Positions 48,163-57,061 of a stretch of 64,000 bases of DNA are shown piece by piece. Position 1 is the stretch's first letter; every line of letters starts with the position of its first letter. The position numbers were made by a program, and so were the translations under genes. The notes under the pieces were generated by a model. It was given only the letters and a program-made list of their open reading frames with translations, had not been told where the DNA came from and ran no database searches. Origin of the DNA: Sphingomonas sp. (lineage in GTDB: Bacteria; Pseudomonadota; Alphaproteobacteria; Sphingomonadales; Sphingomonadaceae); contig NZ_JANINP010000006.1 in the NCBI RefSeq assembly GCF_024508665.1, positions 124,001 through 188,000 of the forward strand. The letters are read 5' to 3'.

Positions 48163-48516
48163 ATGGCACTTAGCAATGACGACAGCCCGGTCTACATCCG
48201 GCTGAGGGGCACGATCTCGGCGGCGATCCTGCGGGGCGAATATCGGGCGGGCGACCAATTGCCGTCGGTCCGCGCACTCGCGGCCGAACATGGCGCCAAC
48301 CCGCTGACCGTCGCCAAGGCCTATCAGAGTTTCCAGGACGACGGTTATGTCGAGGTGCGGCGCGGCGTCGGCATGTTCGTCCTGCCCGGCGCGGCGGAAA
48401 AGCTACGCGTCGCCGAGCGCGACCGCTTCGTGACCCAGCAATGGCCGCGCATCGCCGAGTATATCGACCTGCTCGGACTCGACGCCGCCGATCTGCTGGA
48501 ACGCGAACGCGCCTGA
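48163..48516 (+). CDS. GntR-family regulator, YtrA type
   Basis: 117 residues. Winged helix at about 5-75: PVYIRLRGTISAAILRGEYR, QLPSVRALAAEHGANPLTVA, KAYQSFQDDGYVEVRRGVG. The C-terminal part is only about 45 residues, as in YtrA regulators, which usually control a neighbouring membrane transporter. The next gene, a polytopic membrane protein 140 bp away, is the natural candidate. Confidence 0.92.
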   Translation: MALSNDDSPVYIRLRGTISAAILRGEYRAGDQLPSVRALAAEHGANPLTVAKAYQSFQDDGYVEVRRGVGMFVLPGAAEKLRVAERDRFVTQQWPRIAEYIDLLGLDAADLLERERA

Positions 48517-48655
48517 ATCTTCGGCTGGGCTCTAACCCTTACGATCATCCAATACATCTCGTTAAGGCCGTCCAACCCGCGGCGTTGCGTCCCATCCCGA
48601 CGCCTTCACGACGATCCGCTTTGACCTGGCGAGAGCTGCCGGTAATTAGCTGGCC

Positions 48656-50218
48656 ATGGCGGGGCGGGAAACGGGAAGCGGATTAACCGCAGCGCTCAAC
48701 CCCGGCACGATCCTGGTCAGTCGCGCGGCGATCGCCATTCTGGCGGCGGTGTTCCTCGCCGGGCTCGTGCGATTGACCGCACACGCTTCCGTCGCGCTCA
48801 GCTTTCCCTACGCCTTCGACTATGGCGAAGGCGTCGTCTGGCAACAGATGCGCAACATCGTCCAGGGCGAGGGCTACCGGGCGATCGGGATCTATCCCGC
48901 GATCGCCTATGAATACCCGCCCGTCTTCCATCTTTGCGCGGCAGGTGTCGCGCGGATCACCGGGATCGATGAGCTCTACGCCGGACGGCTCGTATCACTG
49001 GCATCGGCGATCGCCTCCGCGCTGCTCATCGCCCGGCTGACGGCCAATGTCCTTGCCGGCGAGAAGCGGAGAGTGGTCGTCGCCGCCGCGACCGTCGCGG
49101 GATTGGCGTTCCTTACGCTGCCGCTGGTCGGGGAATGGTCGCTGTTGATGCGGATCGACCTGTTGGCCTGCGCTTTTTCGCTCGGGGGCATGCTGCTGGC
49201 GATTCATGCCCCCCGGTCGATTGTCGCCTGTATCGCCGCGGGCCTCCTCTTCACGCTGGCGCTTTACACCCGCCAGACGAGCCTGCCGGCGCCGGCGGGT
49301 GCGTTTCTGGTCCTGCTCGCGGTACGTCCTGCCCGGGCCTGGCTGATGGCAGCCGTTTCGGTCGGCAGCGGTCTAGCGGTCCTTGGGGTGCTGGAAGCCA
49401 TGACCCAGGGCGGCTTTCTGCTCAATATCGTTTCGTACAACATCAACCGCATCATCTGGGATCACGCGCTCGCGTTCGGCACCGTGCTGCTGGCCAATGT
49501 CGCGGTGATCGGGATCGCGCTCTTCGGCCTATTCGACAGCTTGCGCCTCTCGGGCGTGCGGCGGTGGCGCGATCTGAAGGCGTGGCTCGCCACCGATCCG
49601 AAAAATGTCGCAATCGCGGTCGTCGCCGCGACCTTGGGCTGCAAGACGCTGATGCTGCCGGCGATCTTGAAATCGGGCGCGAGCGACAATTACCTGATCG
49701 ATTGGTTTTCCGAGCTCGCCATATTTTTCGGGATCGCGATGGTGCCGGTGCTGCGCGCGGCGTTAGGCTTGCATGCGAAACCGAATGCGATCCTGTTGGG
49801 CCTGGCCGGCATCGTTCTGCCGCTGCAAACCGCAGGAGCAGGGCTTTTGCCCGACCAGGGCGCCGTCCACGCTCAGCAGCGAGCGCTCGACGTGATCGTC
49901 GATCGCATCCGTCAGGCGAAACGGCCGGTGATTTCCGACGACGCCACCCTCTTGATCAGGGCGGGGCAAGCCATGCGTTGGGAGCCGTCCATCATTGCCG
50001 AGCTCGGCAGCGCCGGACGCTATGACGAAGCCAAATTCGTCACGCTGATCGAGGAACGCAAATTCGGATTTTTCGTCACCGATGGCGACCGCGGCGAAAT
50101 GGTGTTCGATCAACGCTTCAATCCGAAGGTCGTCGAGGTGATCCACATCGCCTATCCTCGTCGCGAACGCATCGGCGGCCGGGTTTTGCACCTGCCGCGT
50201 CACGACGCGACTCCCTGA
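48656..50218 (+). CDS. polytopic membrane protein, possible GT-C glycosyltransferase
   Basis: 520 residues with about ten transmembrane helices and a hydrophilic C-terminal part from about residue 410. The first periplasmic loop has FDYGEGVVWQQMRNIVQGEG and YPAIAYEYPPVFHL, quoted in part; acidic residues and YPP in the first loop resemble GT-C (ArnT/PMT-like) enzymes that use polyprenyl-phosphate sugars. The family cannot be proven by eye. The C-terminal part (RPVISDDATLLIRAG) has Rossmann-like features. It is alone, with no cell-envelope cluster nearby, after GntR. Confidence 0.68.
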   Translation: MAGRETGSGLTAALNPGTILVSRAAIAILAAVFLAGLVRLTAHASVALSFPYAFDYGEGVVWQQMRNIVQGEGYRAIGIYPAIAYEYPPVFHLCAAGVARITGIDELYAGRLVSLASAIASALLIARLTANVLAGEKRRVVVAAATVAGLAFLTLPLVGEWSLLMRIDLLACAFSLGGMLLAIHAPRSIVACIAAGLLFTLALYTRQTSLPAPAGAFLVLLAVRPARAWLMAAVSVGSGLAVLGVLEAMTQGGFLLNIVSYNINRIIWDHALAFGTVLLANVAVIGIALFGLFDSLRLSGVRRWRDLKAWLATDPKNVAIAVVAATLGCKTLMLPAILKSGASDNYLIDWFSELAIFFGIAMVPVLRAALGLHAKPNAILLGLAGIVLPLQTAGAGLLPDQGAVHAQQRALDVIVDRIRQAKRPVISDDATLLIRAGQAMRWEPSIIAELGSAGRYDEAKFVTLIEERKFGFFVTDGDRGEMVFDQRFNPKVVEVIHIAYPRRERIGGRVLHLPRHDATP

Positions 50219-50255
50219 GGCCAATCGACTCAGGCGGAGCATGTCGGCTCTTTTC

Positions 50256-50386
50256 AATCCTCCCCCGCCAGGGGGAGGTGGCGGCCGTAGGTCGACGGAG
50301 GGGGCGGACGGCGACCCATGAGCCGTCGTGCTTCCTCCCCCTCCGCCAGGCCCGCCTGACACCTCCCCCTGGCGGGGGAGGATTAT
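50256..50386. repeat. palindromic interspersed repeat D2
   Basis: Ends AATCCTCCCCCGCCAGGGGG and CCCCCTGGCGGGGGAGGATT; inner ACGGAGGGGGCGGAC as in D1. The likeness continues past the right end (ATGTCG-TCCGCCCT in D2, ATGTCGTTACGCCCT after D1). Between the convergent GT-C-like and nat genes. Confidence 0.9.
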
Positions 50387-50403
50387 CTGAATGTCGATCC
50401 GCC

Positions 50404-51222
50404 CTAGAACAATCCCAGCCGAGCGACTTCCTCCTCGCTCAGGTCGATCCCGAACAGCAGGCTCAGCCGCATGCGATAGACGCGCGGGTCGTCGATCGTT
50501 CCGGCCGTGTCCTCGCCGGCCGAGTGGCGGCGATAGTCGCGGTCGGTTAGCGCGGCGAAACCGTGCGGCAGGACGATGCTGACCACGTTGAGGTCGACGA
50601 AACGCGTCCCCGGTGCGGTCGCGGTCCAATGGTTGGACATTTCGAAGTCGATCGGCGGCACCATGTCGAGCGTGAAGCTATATTGTTCGACCCAGCCGTC
50701 GCTCTCCACGCGCCCGTCTGTGGCTGCCGGATTGCCGTGGCGCGACAATACCCAGCCGCGGTCGTCGTGAAGCAGCCGATAGCGCGCGCCGTCGGGCGCG
50801 GTCGCCTCGGCGCCATCGATCAGCGGCATCACGGGCGAATAGCTGCCGCCGAACCCGGCATCGGCGATCCAGTCCTGGCCATCGATCGTCACCAGGAGCA
50901 GCATGTGGGTGCGCCCCGGCGTCGCCTCGGCACCGAACCAGACGCGCGCGAGCAACGGACGGACGGCGAAGCCGAGCGCGGTCAGCGCGTCGCAGAACAA
51001 CCGGTTCTGCTCGAAGCAATAGCCGCCGCGCCGCCGCGTCACGAGCTTGGCGAAGACCGAGTCGCTGTCGATCGCGATCCCGCGGCCGAGCCGGATGTCG
51101 AGATTCTCGAACGGAATGGCGAGGCGATGCGCGCGCTGCACGGTCGCCAGCCCGTCGAGGTCGCAGGCTGGACGCTCGCCGAGGCGGATGCGCTCGAAAT
51201 AGGCGTCGAGATCGAAACTCAT
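50404..51222 (-). CDS. nat: arylamine N-acetyltransferase
   Basis: 272 residues from MSFDLDAYFERIRL (51222). Catalytic triad Cys69 (RRGGYCFEQN), His106 (RTHMLLLV), Asp121 (IADAGFGG). Transfers acetyl or other acyl groups from CoA to arylamines or hydrazines; some relatives form amides in secondary metabolism. Its ATG overlaps the acyl-CoA dehydrogenase TGA, so it is translated in series with a fatty-acid-type enzyme. The frame is open upstream 36 codons inside that gene and is not used. Confidence 0.95.
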   Translation of the reverse strand: MSFDLDAYFERIRLGERPACDLDGLATVQRAHRLAIPFENLDIRLGRGIAIDSDSVFAKLVTRRRGGYCFEQNRLFCDALTALGFAVRPLLARVWFGAEATPGRTHMLLLVTIDGQDWIADAGFGGSYSPVMPLIDGAEATAPDGARYRLLHDDRGWVLSRHGNPAATDGRVESDGWVEQYSFTLDMVPPIDFEMSNHWTATAPGTRFVDLNVVSIVLPHGFAALTDRDYRRHSAGEDTAGTIDDPRVYRMRLSLLFGIDLSEEEVARLGLF

Positions 51223-52937
51223 GCGGCGAACAGCTCCGCCGGCAGTTGGTACAATGAAGATGCCGGCGCGGTCGCCGCGGCGTGGAGGCCGAGCGCCTCG
51301 GGTACGATCTGCGCGACATAAAAGCCACACACCGCGCGCTTCATGCGCAGGAAATCGTCATCGCCATCGGCCGCCGCACGTCCCTGACGCTCCATCAGCC
51401 AGCCGCAGACCGCGACCGACAGCATCGTCAGAAACGGATAGCTCGCCGCGAGCCGATCGTCGGCATCGGCCGTCGCCAGCCGCCGCCCGATTTCGTCACA
51501 GGCGTCGATCAGCATGCGCAGCGCCGAATCCTCGGCCTCGGCGCGCATGTCGGCGATGAGCGTCGCGAACGCCGCTCCGTTCGACAGGCCGAGCTTGCGT
51601 CCGACCAAGTCGGCGGCCTGGATGCCGTTGGTCCCTTCGTAGATCGGGGTGATGCGGGCATCGCGGAAGAACTGCGCCGCGCCGGTCTCCTCGATATAGC
51701 CCATGCCGCCATGGACCTGCACGCCCAGGCTCGCGACCTCGTTGCCAAGATCGGTGCCGTGCGCCTTGGCCAGCGGAGTCAGGATTTCGAGCCGATCCTT
51801 GGCCGTTTCATCGCCCAGGCCGGCGCGGTCCACCATGCCCGCCGCGAGATAGACGAGCGCGCGTGCTGCCTGGGTCTGCGCCTTCATCCGCATCAGCATG
51901 CGGCGCACATCGGGGTGCTCGACGATCGCGACCGGAGACTTGTCGGCCGAACCGGCGCGCGCCGACTGGATGCGCTCGCGGGCATAATCGACTGCTTTCT
52001 GCGTCGCGGCCTCGGCCACCTGAACGCCCTGCAGACCGACGTTGAGGCGGGCATTGTTCATCATCGTGAACATCGCGCGCATGCCGGCATTCTCCGCACC
52101 GATCAGCTCGCCGATACAATCGCCATTGTCGCCGAACGACAGTACGCAGGTGGGAGAAGCGTGCAGGCCCATCTTGTGTTCGATCGAGACGACGCGGACA
52201 TCGTTGAACGCGCCAGGCCTGCCATCGGCATCGAGCCGATATTTGGGGACCAGGAACAGCGAGATGCCGCGCGTCCCCTCGGGCGCACCCGGCGTGCGGG
52301 CGAGGACGAGGTGGACGATATTGTCGGCCATGTCGTGGTCGCCGAACGAGATGAAGATCTTGGTCCCCGAAATCTTCCACTTGCCGTCGCCCGCCGGTTC
52401 GGCGCGGCTGCGCAGCGCGCCGACATCCGACCCTGCCTGGGGCTCGGTCAGGTTCATCGTGCCGGTCCATTCGCCGGTCGCGAGATGCGGGAGATAGGCT
52501 GCCCGCTGTTCGGGCGTGCCGTGGTGGAGCAGCGCCTCGATCGCACCGACGGTCAAGGTCGGGGCCAGCGCAAAGCCCATATTCGCGCTGCCGAGCGTTT
52601 CGAGCACTGCGCTCGATAGAACGAAGGGCAGGCCCTGCCCGCCGAAATCGCCGGGCGCGCCGATCGTGCCCCAGCCGCCCTCGACATAGGCCTTATAAGC
52701 TTCCGGATAGCCGGCCGGCATCTTCACGCCCTCGGGAGTCCATTTGGGACCGTCGGTATCGCCCGCACGCGCCAGCGGCGCCCATTCGCCCGCGGCGAAC
52801 GCGCCGGCGCCTTCGAGCACCGCGTCGACCAGATCGGGCGTCGCATCGGCGAAGCGCTCGGTCGCGGCGAGAGCGGCCAGCTGGGCGACATGATCGAGCA
52901 CGAAACGCTGCTCACGAACGGCGGGATTGAAGGGCAT
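51219..52937 (-). CDS. acyl-CoA dehydrogenase
   Basis: 572 residues, the longer DmdC-like form with an N-terminal extra helix and C-terminal domain. FAD/acyl-CoA sites: MNLTEPQAGSDVGALRSRA and GTKIFISFGDHDMADNI; catalytic-base region near ITPIYEGTNGIQAADLVGRK, where the Glu in YEGTNGIQ is typical; VQVHGGMGYIEETG. Catalyses alpha,beta-dehydrogenation of an acyl-CoA, or of a methylthioalkanoyl-CoA in DmdC proper. Start MPFNPAVREQRF. Overlaps nat. Confidence 0.94.
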   Translation of the reverse strand: MPFNPAVREQRFVLDHVAQLAALAATERFADATPDLVDAVLEGAGAFAAGEWAPLARAGDTDGPKWTPEGVKMPAGYPEAYKAYVEGGWGTIGAPGDFGGQGLPFVLSSAVLETLGSANMGFALAPTLTVGAIEALLHHGTPEQRAAYLPHLATGEWTGTMNLTEPQAGSDVGALRSRAEPAGDGKWKISGTKIFISFGDHDMADNIVHLVLARTPGAPEGTRGISLFLVPKYRLDADGRPGAFNDVRVVSIEHKMGLHASPTCVLSFGDNGDCIGELIGAENAGMRAMFTMMNNARLNVGLQGVQVAEAATQKAVDYARERIQSARAGSADKSPVAIVEHPDVRRMLMRMKAQTQAARALVYLAAGMVDRAGLGDETAKDRLEILTPLAKAHGTDLGNEVASLGVQVHGGMGYIEETGAAQFFRDARITPIYEGTNGIQAADLVGRKLGLSNGAAFATLIADMRAEAEDSALRMLIDACDEIGRRLATADADDRLAASYPFLTMLSVAVCGWLMERQGRAAADGDDDFLRMKRAVCGFYVAQIVPEALGLHAAATAPASSLYQLPAELFAA

Positions 52938-52978
52938 GCGGCTTCCTCTCCTGATCCGACGCGCTATAGCCCCCCGCC

Positions 52979-53956
52979 ATGGCCGCGCAACTCACCCGCA
53001 TTTTACGTTACGGAGCCGATTCTGTCGCCGAAGCGGCGGCGCTGATCCGGCAAGGCGCCTGCGTCGCGGTGCCGACCGAGACGGTCTATGGCCTGGCCGC
53101 CGACGCGACCAACGCCGCCGCGGTCACCGCCGTCTATGCGGCCAAGGGGCGGCCGAGCTTCAATCCGCTGATCGTCCACGTCCCTGATATCGCCGAGGCG
53201 AAGAAGCTGGCGGCGTTCGATCGGCGCGCCGACACGCTCGCCGAGGCCTTCTGGCCGGGGCCGCTGACCCTGGTCCTGCCGCTCAAGCCGTCGGCGCAGA
53301 TCGCCTCGCTGGTCACCGCGGGGCTGGAGACGATCGCGATCCGCGTGCCGCGCCACCGCGCGATGCGAGCGCTGCTGGAGGCGAGCGGGCGTCCGCTCGC
53401 CGCACCTTCGGCCAACGCGTCGGGATCGATCAGCCCGACGCGCGCCGAACATGTCGCGGCCAGCCTCGACGGCCGCATCCCGCTGATTCTCGACGACGGG
53501 CCGACCAGCCAGGGCATCGAATCGACCATCGTCCGCGAAGTGTTCGGCATGACGCGCATCTTGCGCCACGGACCGGTCACGATCGACGAGGTGCGCGCGG
53601 CGATCACCCGGCCCGGCGTGAAGCTCGATCGCTTCGATACCGGCGAGGACGACGGCCCGCCCGAGACGATCGAATCGCCCGGACAGCTGCTCGCCCATTA
53701 TGCGCCGCGCAAGCCTTTGCGGATCGACGCGCCGCGCGCCGCCGAGGACGAATGGATGATCGGCTTCGGCGCGACCGGGGGCGACGACAATCTCTCGCCG
53801 AGCGGCGATATGGCCGAGGCGGCGGCCAATCTGTTCGACGCGCTGCACCGGGGCGATGCCTCGTCGCGGCCCAGAATTGCGGTCGCGCCGGTGCCCAATG
53901 AGGGGATCGGCGTCGCGATCAACGACCGGCTGCGCCGCGCATCGCATCGGGAATGA
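52979..53956 (+). CDS. sua5: L-threonylcarbamoyladenylate synthase (Sua5 type)
   Basis: 325 residues. Makes the threonylcarbamoyl-AMP used for t6A37 in tRNAs. YrdC domain at about 15-200: PTETVYGLAADATN, KGRPSFNPLIVH, FWPGPLTLVLP, RVPRHRAMRALL, APSANASGSISPT. C-terminal Sua5 domain (about 215-320, YAPRKPLRID) distinguishes it from short TsaC. Divergent from the acyl-CoA dehydrogenase. Confidence 0.96.
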   Translation: MAAQLTRILRYGADSVAEAAALIRQGACVAVPTETVYGLAADATNAAAVTAVYAAKGRPSFNPLIVHVPDIAEAKKLAAFDRRADTLAEAFWPGPLTLVLPLKPSAQIASLVTAGLETIAIRVPRHRAMRALLEASGRPLAAPSANASGSISPTRAEHVAASLDGRIPLILDDGPTSQGIESTIVREVFGMTRILRHGPVTIDEVRAAITRPGVKLDRFDTGEDDGPPETIESPGQLLAHYAPRKPLRIDAPRAAEDEWMIGFGATGGDDNLSPSGDMAEAAANLFDALHRGDASSRPRIAVAPVPNEGIGVAINDRLRRASHRE

Positions 53957-54070
53957 CTGCAAAACAAGCGTTTAAGTCTTTACACTCGCGAAACGAGGTT
54001 TAGTCTCCGCACCCATCGGGCCGTCCCGGCACTCGTTCCGTACAGGCGGCACGAACAAGGAGAGGGGCGT

Positions 54071-54796
54071 ATGACGAACATCCAACGCGGATTGGCCGAG
54101 CTGATCGGCACGTTCTGGCTCGTTTTCGGCGGCTGCGGCGCCGCGGTCCTGGCCTGTAACTTCCCCGCCAGCGGCATCGGCTTTGCCGGCGTCGCTTTGG
54201 CGTTCGGCCTGACCGTACTGACCATGGCCTATACGATCGGACATATATCGGGTTGTCACCTCAACCCGGCGGTGACGCTCGGTCTATGGGCCGGCGGACG
54301 CTTCCCCGGCAAGGACATCCCGCTCTACGTCATCGCGCAAGTGCTGGGCGCGGTGATCGCCGCCTATCTGCTCTATTTCATCGCCTCGGGACAGCCGGGC
54401 TGGGAGCTGGGCGGGTTCGCCACCAACGGCTTCGGCGAGCATTCGCCCGGCCATTATTCGCTGGTCGCCGGCGTCACCATGGAGATCGTCATGACCTTCA
54501 TGTTCCTGGTCGTGATCATGGGCGCGACCGATACACGCGCGCCGGCCGGGTTCGCGCCGATCGCGATCGGGCTCGCACTGACCTTGATCCACCTCGTCTC
54601 GATCCCGGTGACCAATACGTCGGTCAATCCGGCGCGCTCGACCGGCCAGGCATTGGTCGTCGGCGGCTGGGCGATCGAGCAGCTCTGGGTGTTCTGGGTC
54701 GCGCCGTTGATCGGCGGGATTTTGGGCGGCGTCGTCTACAAGGCGCTCGGCGCCGACGCGACGGTCAGGCCGCCGGTGGAAGGGGCGGCGCTGTAA
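54071..54796 (+). CDS. aqpZ: aquaporin Z
   Basis: 241 residues, six helices and two half-helices. NPA motifs HLNPAVTLG and SVNPARSTG; selectivity residues of the water type are likely (His in [15 protein letters not shown], Arg after NPA). N-terminus [18 protein letters not shown] is AqpZ-like. Water channel of the inner membrane. Single gene; followed by repeat B2. Confidence 0.96.
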   Translation: MTNIQRGLAELIGTFWLVFGGCGAAVLACNFPASGIGFAGVALAFGLTVLTMAYTIGHISGCHLNPAVTLGLWAGGRFPGKDIPLYVIAQVLGAVIAAYLLYFIASGQPGWELGGFATNGFGEHSPGHYSLVAGVTMEIVMTFMFLVVIMGATDTRAPAGFAPIAIGLALTLIHLVSIPVTNTSVNPARSTGQALVVGGWAIEQLWVFWVAPLIGGILGGVVYKALGADATVRPPVEGAAL

Positions 54797-54806
54797 CTCC
54801 CGATTT

Positions 54807-54962
54807 CCCCTCCCTTTTAGGGAGGGAATCAAGGGGTGGGTATAGCGGCAGGCGAGGCTCGATGCCTCGTCTGCCGCTATTTTGCCGATGCGGAGGATGA
54901 TTCTTCTGGCGCGCAGACGCGCGCACCCACCCCCAGCCCCTCCCTGCAAGCAGAGAGGGGAG
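54807..54962. repeat. palindromic interspersed repeat B2 (long form)
   Basis: Same layout as B1: CCCCTCCC-TTTTA-GGGAGGG, GGGGTGGGT, inner hairpin 54842-54879 (stem AGCGGCAG, CGAGG; loop CTCGATG) then ATTTTG, GCGCAGACGCGCGCACCCAC, and a closing hairpin at 54938-54962 with one imperfect arm. Between the convergent aqpZ and msrA genes. Confidence 0.92.
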
Positions 54963-54967
54963 ATCGG

Positions 54968-55516
54968 TCACGCCGCCGCCGTTTCCGCTTTCGACCGCGC
55001 CGCGAAGCTCTTGCGGAGCTTCTTCAGCTTGGGCGGGATCACCGCCAGACAGTACGGATTGCGCTGGCCTTCGCCTTCCCAATATTCCTGGTGGTAATCC
55101 TCGGCCGGGTACCATTCGCCGAGCGGCTCGATCGTCGTCACGATCGGGTCGGGCCAATTGGCCGCGTTGCGCGCGATGGCCGCCTTGGCCTCTGCCTCCT
55201 GCGCCGCATCGTGCGGGAAGATCGCCGAGCGATATTGCGTGCCGACGTCATTGCCCTGGCGATTGAGCGTGGTCGGATCGTGCGTCGCGAAAAAGATGTC
55301 GAGCAGGTCGGCGTAGGAGATCTGCGCAGGATCGAAGCCGACGCGGATCGCCTCGGCATGGCCGGTGTCGCCGCCGCATACCTGTTTGTAGGTCGGGTTG
55401 GCGACCGTGCCGCCGATATACCCGCTTTCGACACTCTCGACGCCGATCACGTCGTTATACACCGCCTCGGTGCACCAGAAACAGCCGCCGGCAAGCGTCG
55501 CATATTCGAGGGACAT
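54968..55516 (-). CDS. msrA: peptide methionine-S-sulfoxide reductase MsrA
   Basis: 182 residues from [20 protein letters not shown] (55516). Catalytic Cys12 in [33 protein letters not shown] quoted in part carries the family GHx[14 protein letters not shown] ends with a possible resolving Cys. Reduces the S-epimer of methionine sulfoxide with thioredoxin. The frame is open 19 codons upstream. Confidence 0.97.
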   Translation of the reverse strand: MSLEYATLAGGCFWCTEAVYNDVIGVESVESGYIGGTVANPTYKQVCGGDTGHAEAIRVGFDPAQISYADLLDIFFATHDPTTLNRQGNDVGTQYRSAIFPHDAAQEAEAKAAIARNAANWPDPIVTTIEPLGEWYPAEDYHQEYWEGEGQRNPYCLAVIPPKLKKLRKSFAARSKAETAAA

Positions 55517-55588
55517 TCGTCTCACTCCCTTTTCAAGTTGGCCTAAACATAGGTACGGCGCGCGCGGCGGCAAAGAGGCACGCCTGTG

Positions 55589-55650
55589 TTGGTTTCAGCT
55601 GCGCTGAAATCGGTGCCGGCCCGCAACCGGTTCAGCTGTGCTGAACCAAA
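55589..55650. repeat. palindromic repeat E2
   Basis: Hairpins TTTCAGCTGCGCTGAAA and TTCAGCTGTGCTGAA around CGGTGCCGGCCCGC, like E1 at 15548-15610. It sits between the divergent msrA and galE genes, so it may affect the 5' side of galE rather than act as a terminator. Confidence 0.85.
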
Positions 55651-55667
55651 ACTGAAAAGGATTGCGC

Positions 55668-56663
55668 ATGAGCAAAGGCAAGGTGCTGGTGACGGGCGGC
55701 GCGGGTTATATCGGCAGCCACGCGGTGCTGGCTTTGCTCGATGCCGGCTGGGACGTCGTCGTGGTCGACAATCTCGTCACCGGGTTCGACTGGGCGGTCG
55801 ATCCGCGCGCCACATTGGTCGTCGCGAATATCGAGGATGACGACAAGGTCCGCGCCGCGATGCGGGAGCATGACGTCCTGGCAGTGATGCATTTCGCGGG
55901 ATCGGTGGTGGTGCCCGAATCGGTCGAGAATCCGCTCAAATATTACCGCAACAACACCGTCGCGAGCCGCGCGCTGATCGAGAGCGCGGTGGTATCGGGC
56001 GTCAAGCACTTCATCTTCAGCTCGACCGCGGCGACCTATGGCACGCCCGAGCGCGTGCCGGTGGCCGAGGAAGATCCCAAGCTGCCGATCAATCCGTACG
56101 GCATGTCCAAATTGATGACCGAGGCGATGCTGAAGGACGTCGCCGCCGCACACCCGATCAATTATTGCGCGCTGCGCTATTTCAACGTCGCCGGCGCCGA
56201 TCCGCAGGGCCGGTCGGGCCAGTCGACCGCGGGCGCCACCCATTTGATCAAGGTCGCGGTCGAGGCGGCGACCGGCAAGCGCGACCATGTCGGCGTGTTC
56301 GGCACCGATTTCGCGACCGCCGACGGTACCGGGGTGCGCGACTATATCCATGTCAGCGATCTTGCCGCCGCGCATGTCCATGCGCTCGACCGGTTGATTG
56401 CCGAGCCCAGCGAAAGCCTGACGATGAACGCTGGTTACGGGCACGGCTATTCGGTGCTGCAGGTGCTCGACGCCGTCGACCGCGTCACCAATCACGAGGT
56501 CAAGCGCGTGCTGCAGGGACGCCGCGCGGGCGATCCGGCCGAATTGGTGTCGGACAATCGCCGCATCCTGGCGACCTTGCCGTGGCGGCCGCAGTATGAC
56601 GATCTCGACCGCATCGTGCGCGACGCGCTGGCGTGGGAGCGCAAGTTGGCGGAACGGGGGTGA
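55668..56663 (+). CDS. galE: UDP-glucose 4-epimerase
   Basis: 331 residues from MSKGKVLVTGGAGYIGSH with AAAAGGATTGCGC before the ATG. Extended SDR: GGAGYIGS NAD site, FAGSVVVPESVENPLKYY, STAATYG, and active-site Tyr/Lys in NPYGMSKLMTE; YFNVAGADPQGRSG and DGTGVRDYIHV are GalE-specific. Interconverts UDP-glucose and UDP-galactose for surface polysaccharide. Confidence 0.96.
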   Translation: MSKGKVLVTGGAGYIGSHAVLALLDAGWDVVVVDNLVTGFDWAVDPRATLVVANIEDDDKVRAAMREHDVLAVMHFAGSVVVPESVENPLKYYRNNTVASRALIESAVVSGVKHFIFSSTAATYGTPERVPVAEEDPKLPINPYGMSKLMTEAMLKDVAAAHPINYCALRYFNVAGADPQGRSGQSTAGATHLIKVAVEAATGKRDHVGVFGTDFATADGTGVRDYIHVSDLAAAHVHALDRLIAEPSESLTMNAGYGHGYSVLQVLDAVDRVTNHEVKRVLQGRRAGDPAELVSDNRRILATLPWRPQYDDLDRIVRDALAWERKLAERG

Positions 56664-56676
56664 GTCACCCAAAATC

Positions 56677-56852
56677 CTCTCCCCTTGCGGGAGAGGATAG
56701 CGAAGCTTGCGAGCTTGCTCGCTAGCGGAGCTTGGAAAGGGAAGCGGAGCGAAGCTCCGCGCGGTCGCGTTGCGACCGCACCCTCTCCCAACTCCGACTA
56801 GGGTCCTTATGGACCCAAGTCTCTGTATCCCTCTCCCGCAAGGGGAGAGGAA
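56677..56852. repeat. palindromic interspersed repeat C4 (longer, composite)
   Basis: Ends CCTCTCCCCTTGCGGGAGAG and CCCTCTCCCGCAAGGGGAGA. Inside are further hairpins AGCTTGCGAGCTTGCTCGCT, GCGGAGCGAAGCTCCGC, GGTCGCGTTGCGACC, and GGGTCCTTATGGACCC. Between galE and the minus-strand tRNA-Lys gene. Confidence 0.82.
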
Positions 56853-56877
56853 GGCAACACGTCGCTGCAGGAAATGC

Positions 56878-56953
56878 TGGTGGGTCCGCCGGGATTCGAA
56901 CCCGGGACCTCTCGATTAAAAGTCGCTTGCTCTACCGACTGAGCTACGGACCC
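56878..56953 (-). tRNA. tRNA-Lys (anticodon TTT), CCA encoded
   Basis: 76 nt. Acceptor GGGTCCG/CGGACCC perfectly paired, discriminator A, encoded CCA. D-stem GCTC/GAGC, loop AGTCGGTA; anticodon loop CTTTTAA gives TTT (Lys); T-arm CCGGG-TTCGAAT-CCCGG. The anticodon stem AGCGA/TCGAG has three Watson-Crick pairs next to the loop and A-G, G-A at the outer two positions. Confidence 0.96.
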
Positions 56954-57061
56954 CAGCGTCGCGGCGCTTAGGGGTAGGGGCGCGCCGGGTCAACCATTGC
57001 GCGGCTTGGCATCGGGCGCGGCCGCCGCTAGCCATGCCGAATTGCAGCGATAAGGGGCATC

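Noticed and set aside
56707..56919. Plus-strand frame over the tRNA gene
   Set aside because: Translation of the reverse complement of tRNA-Lys (RRDSNPGPLD), a common annotation artefact.
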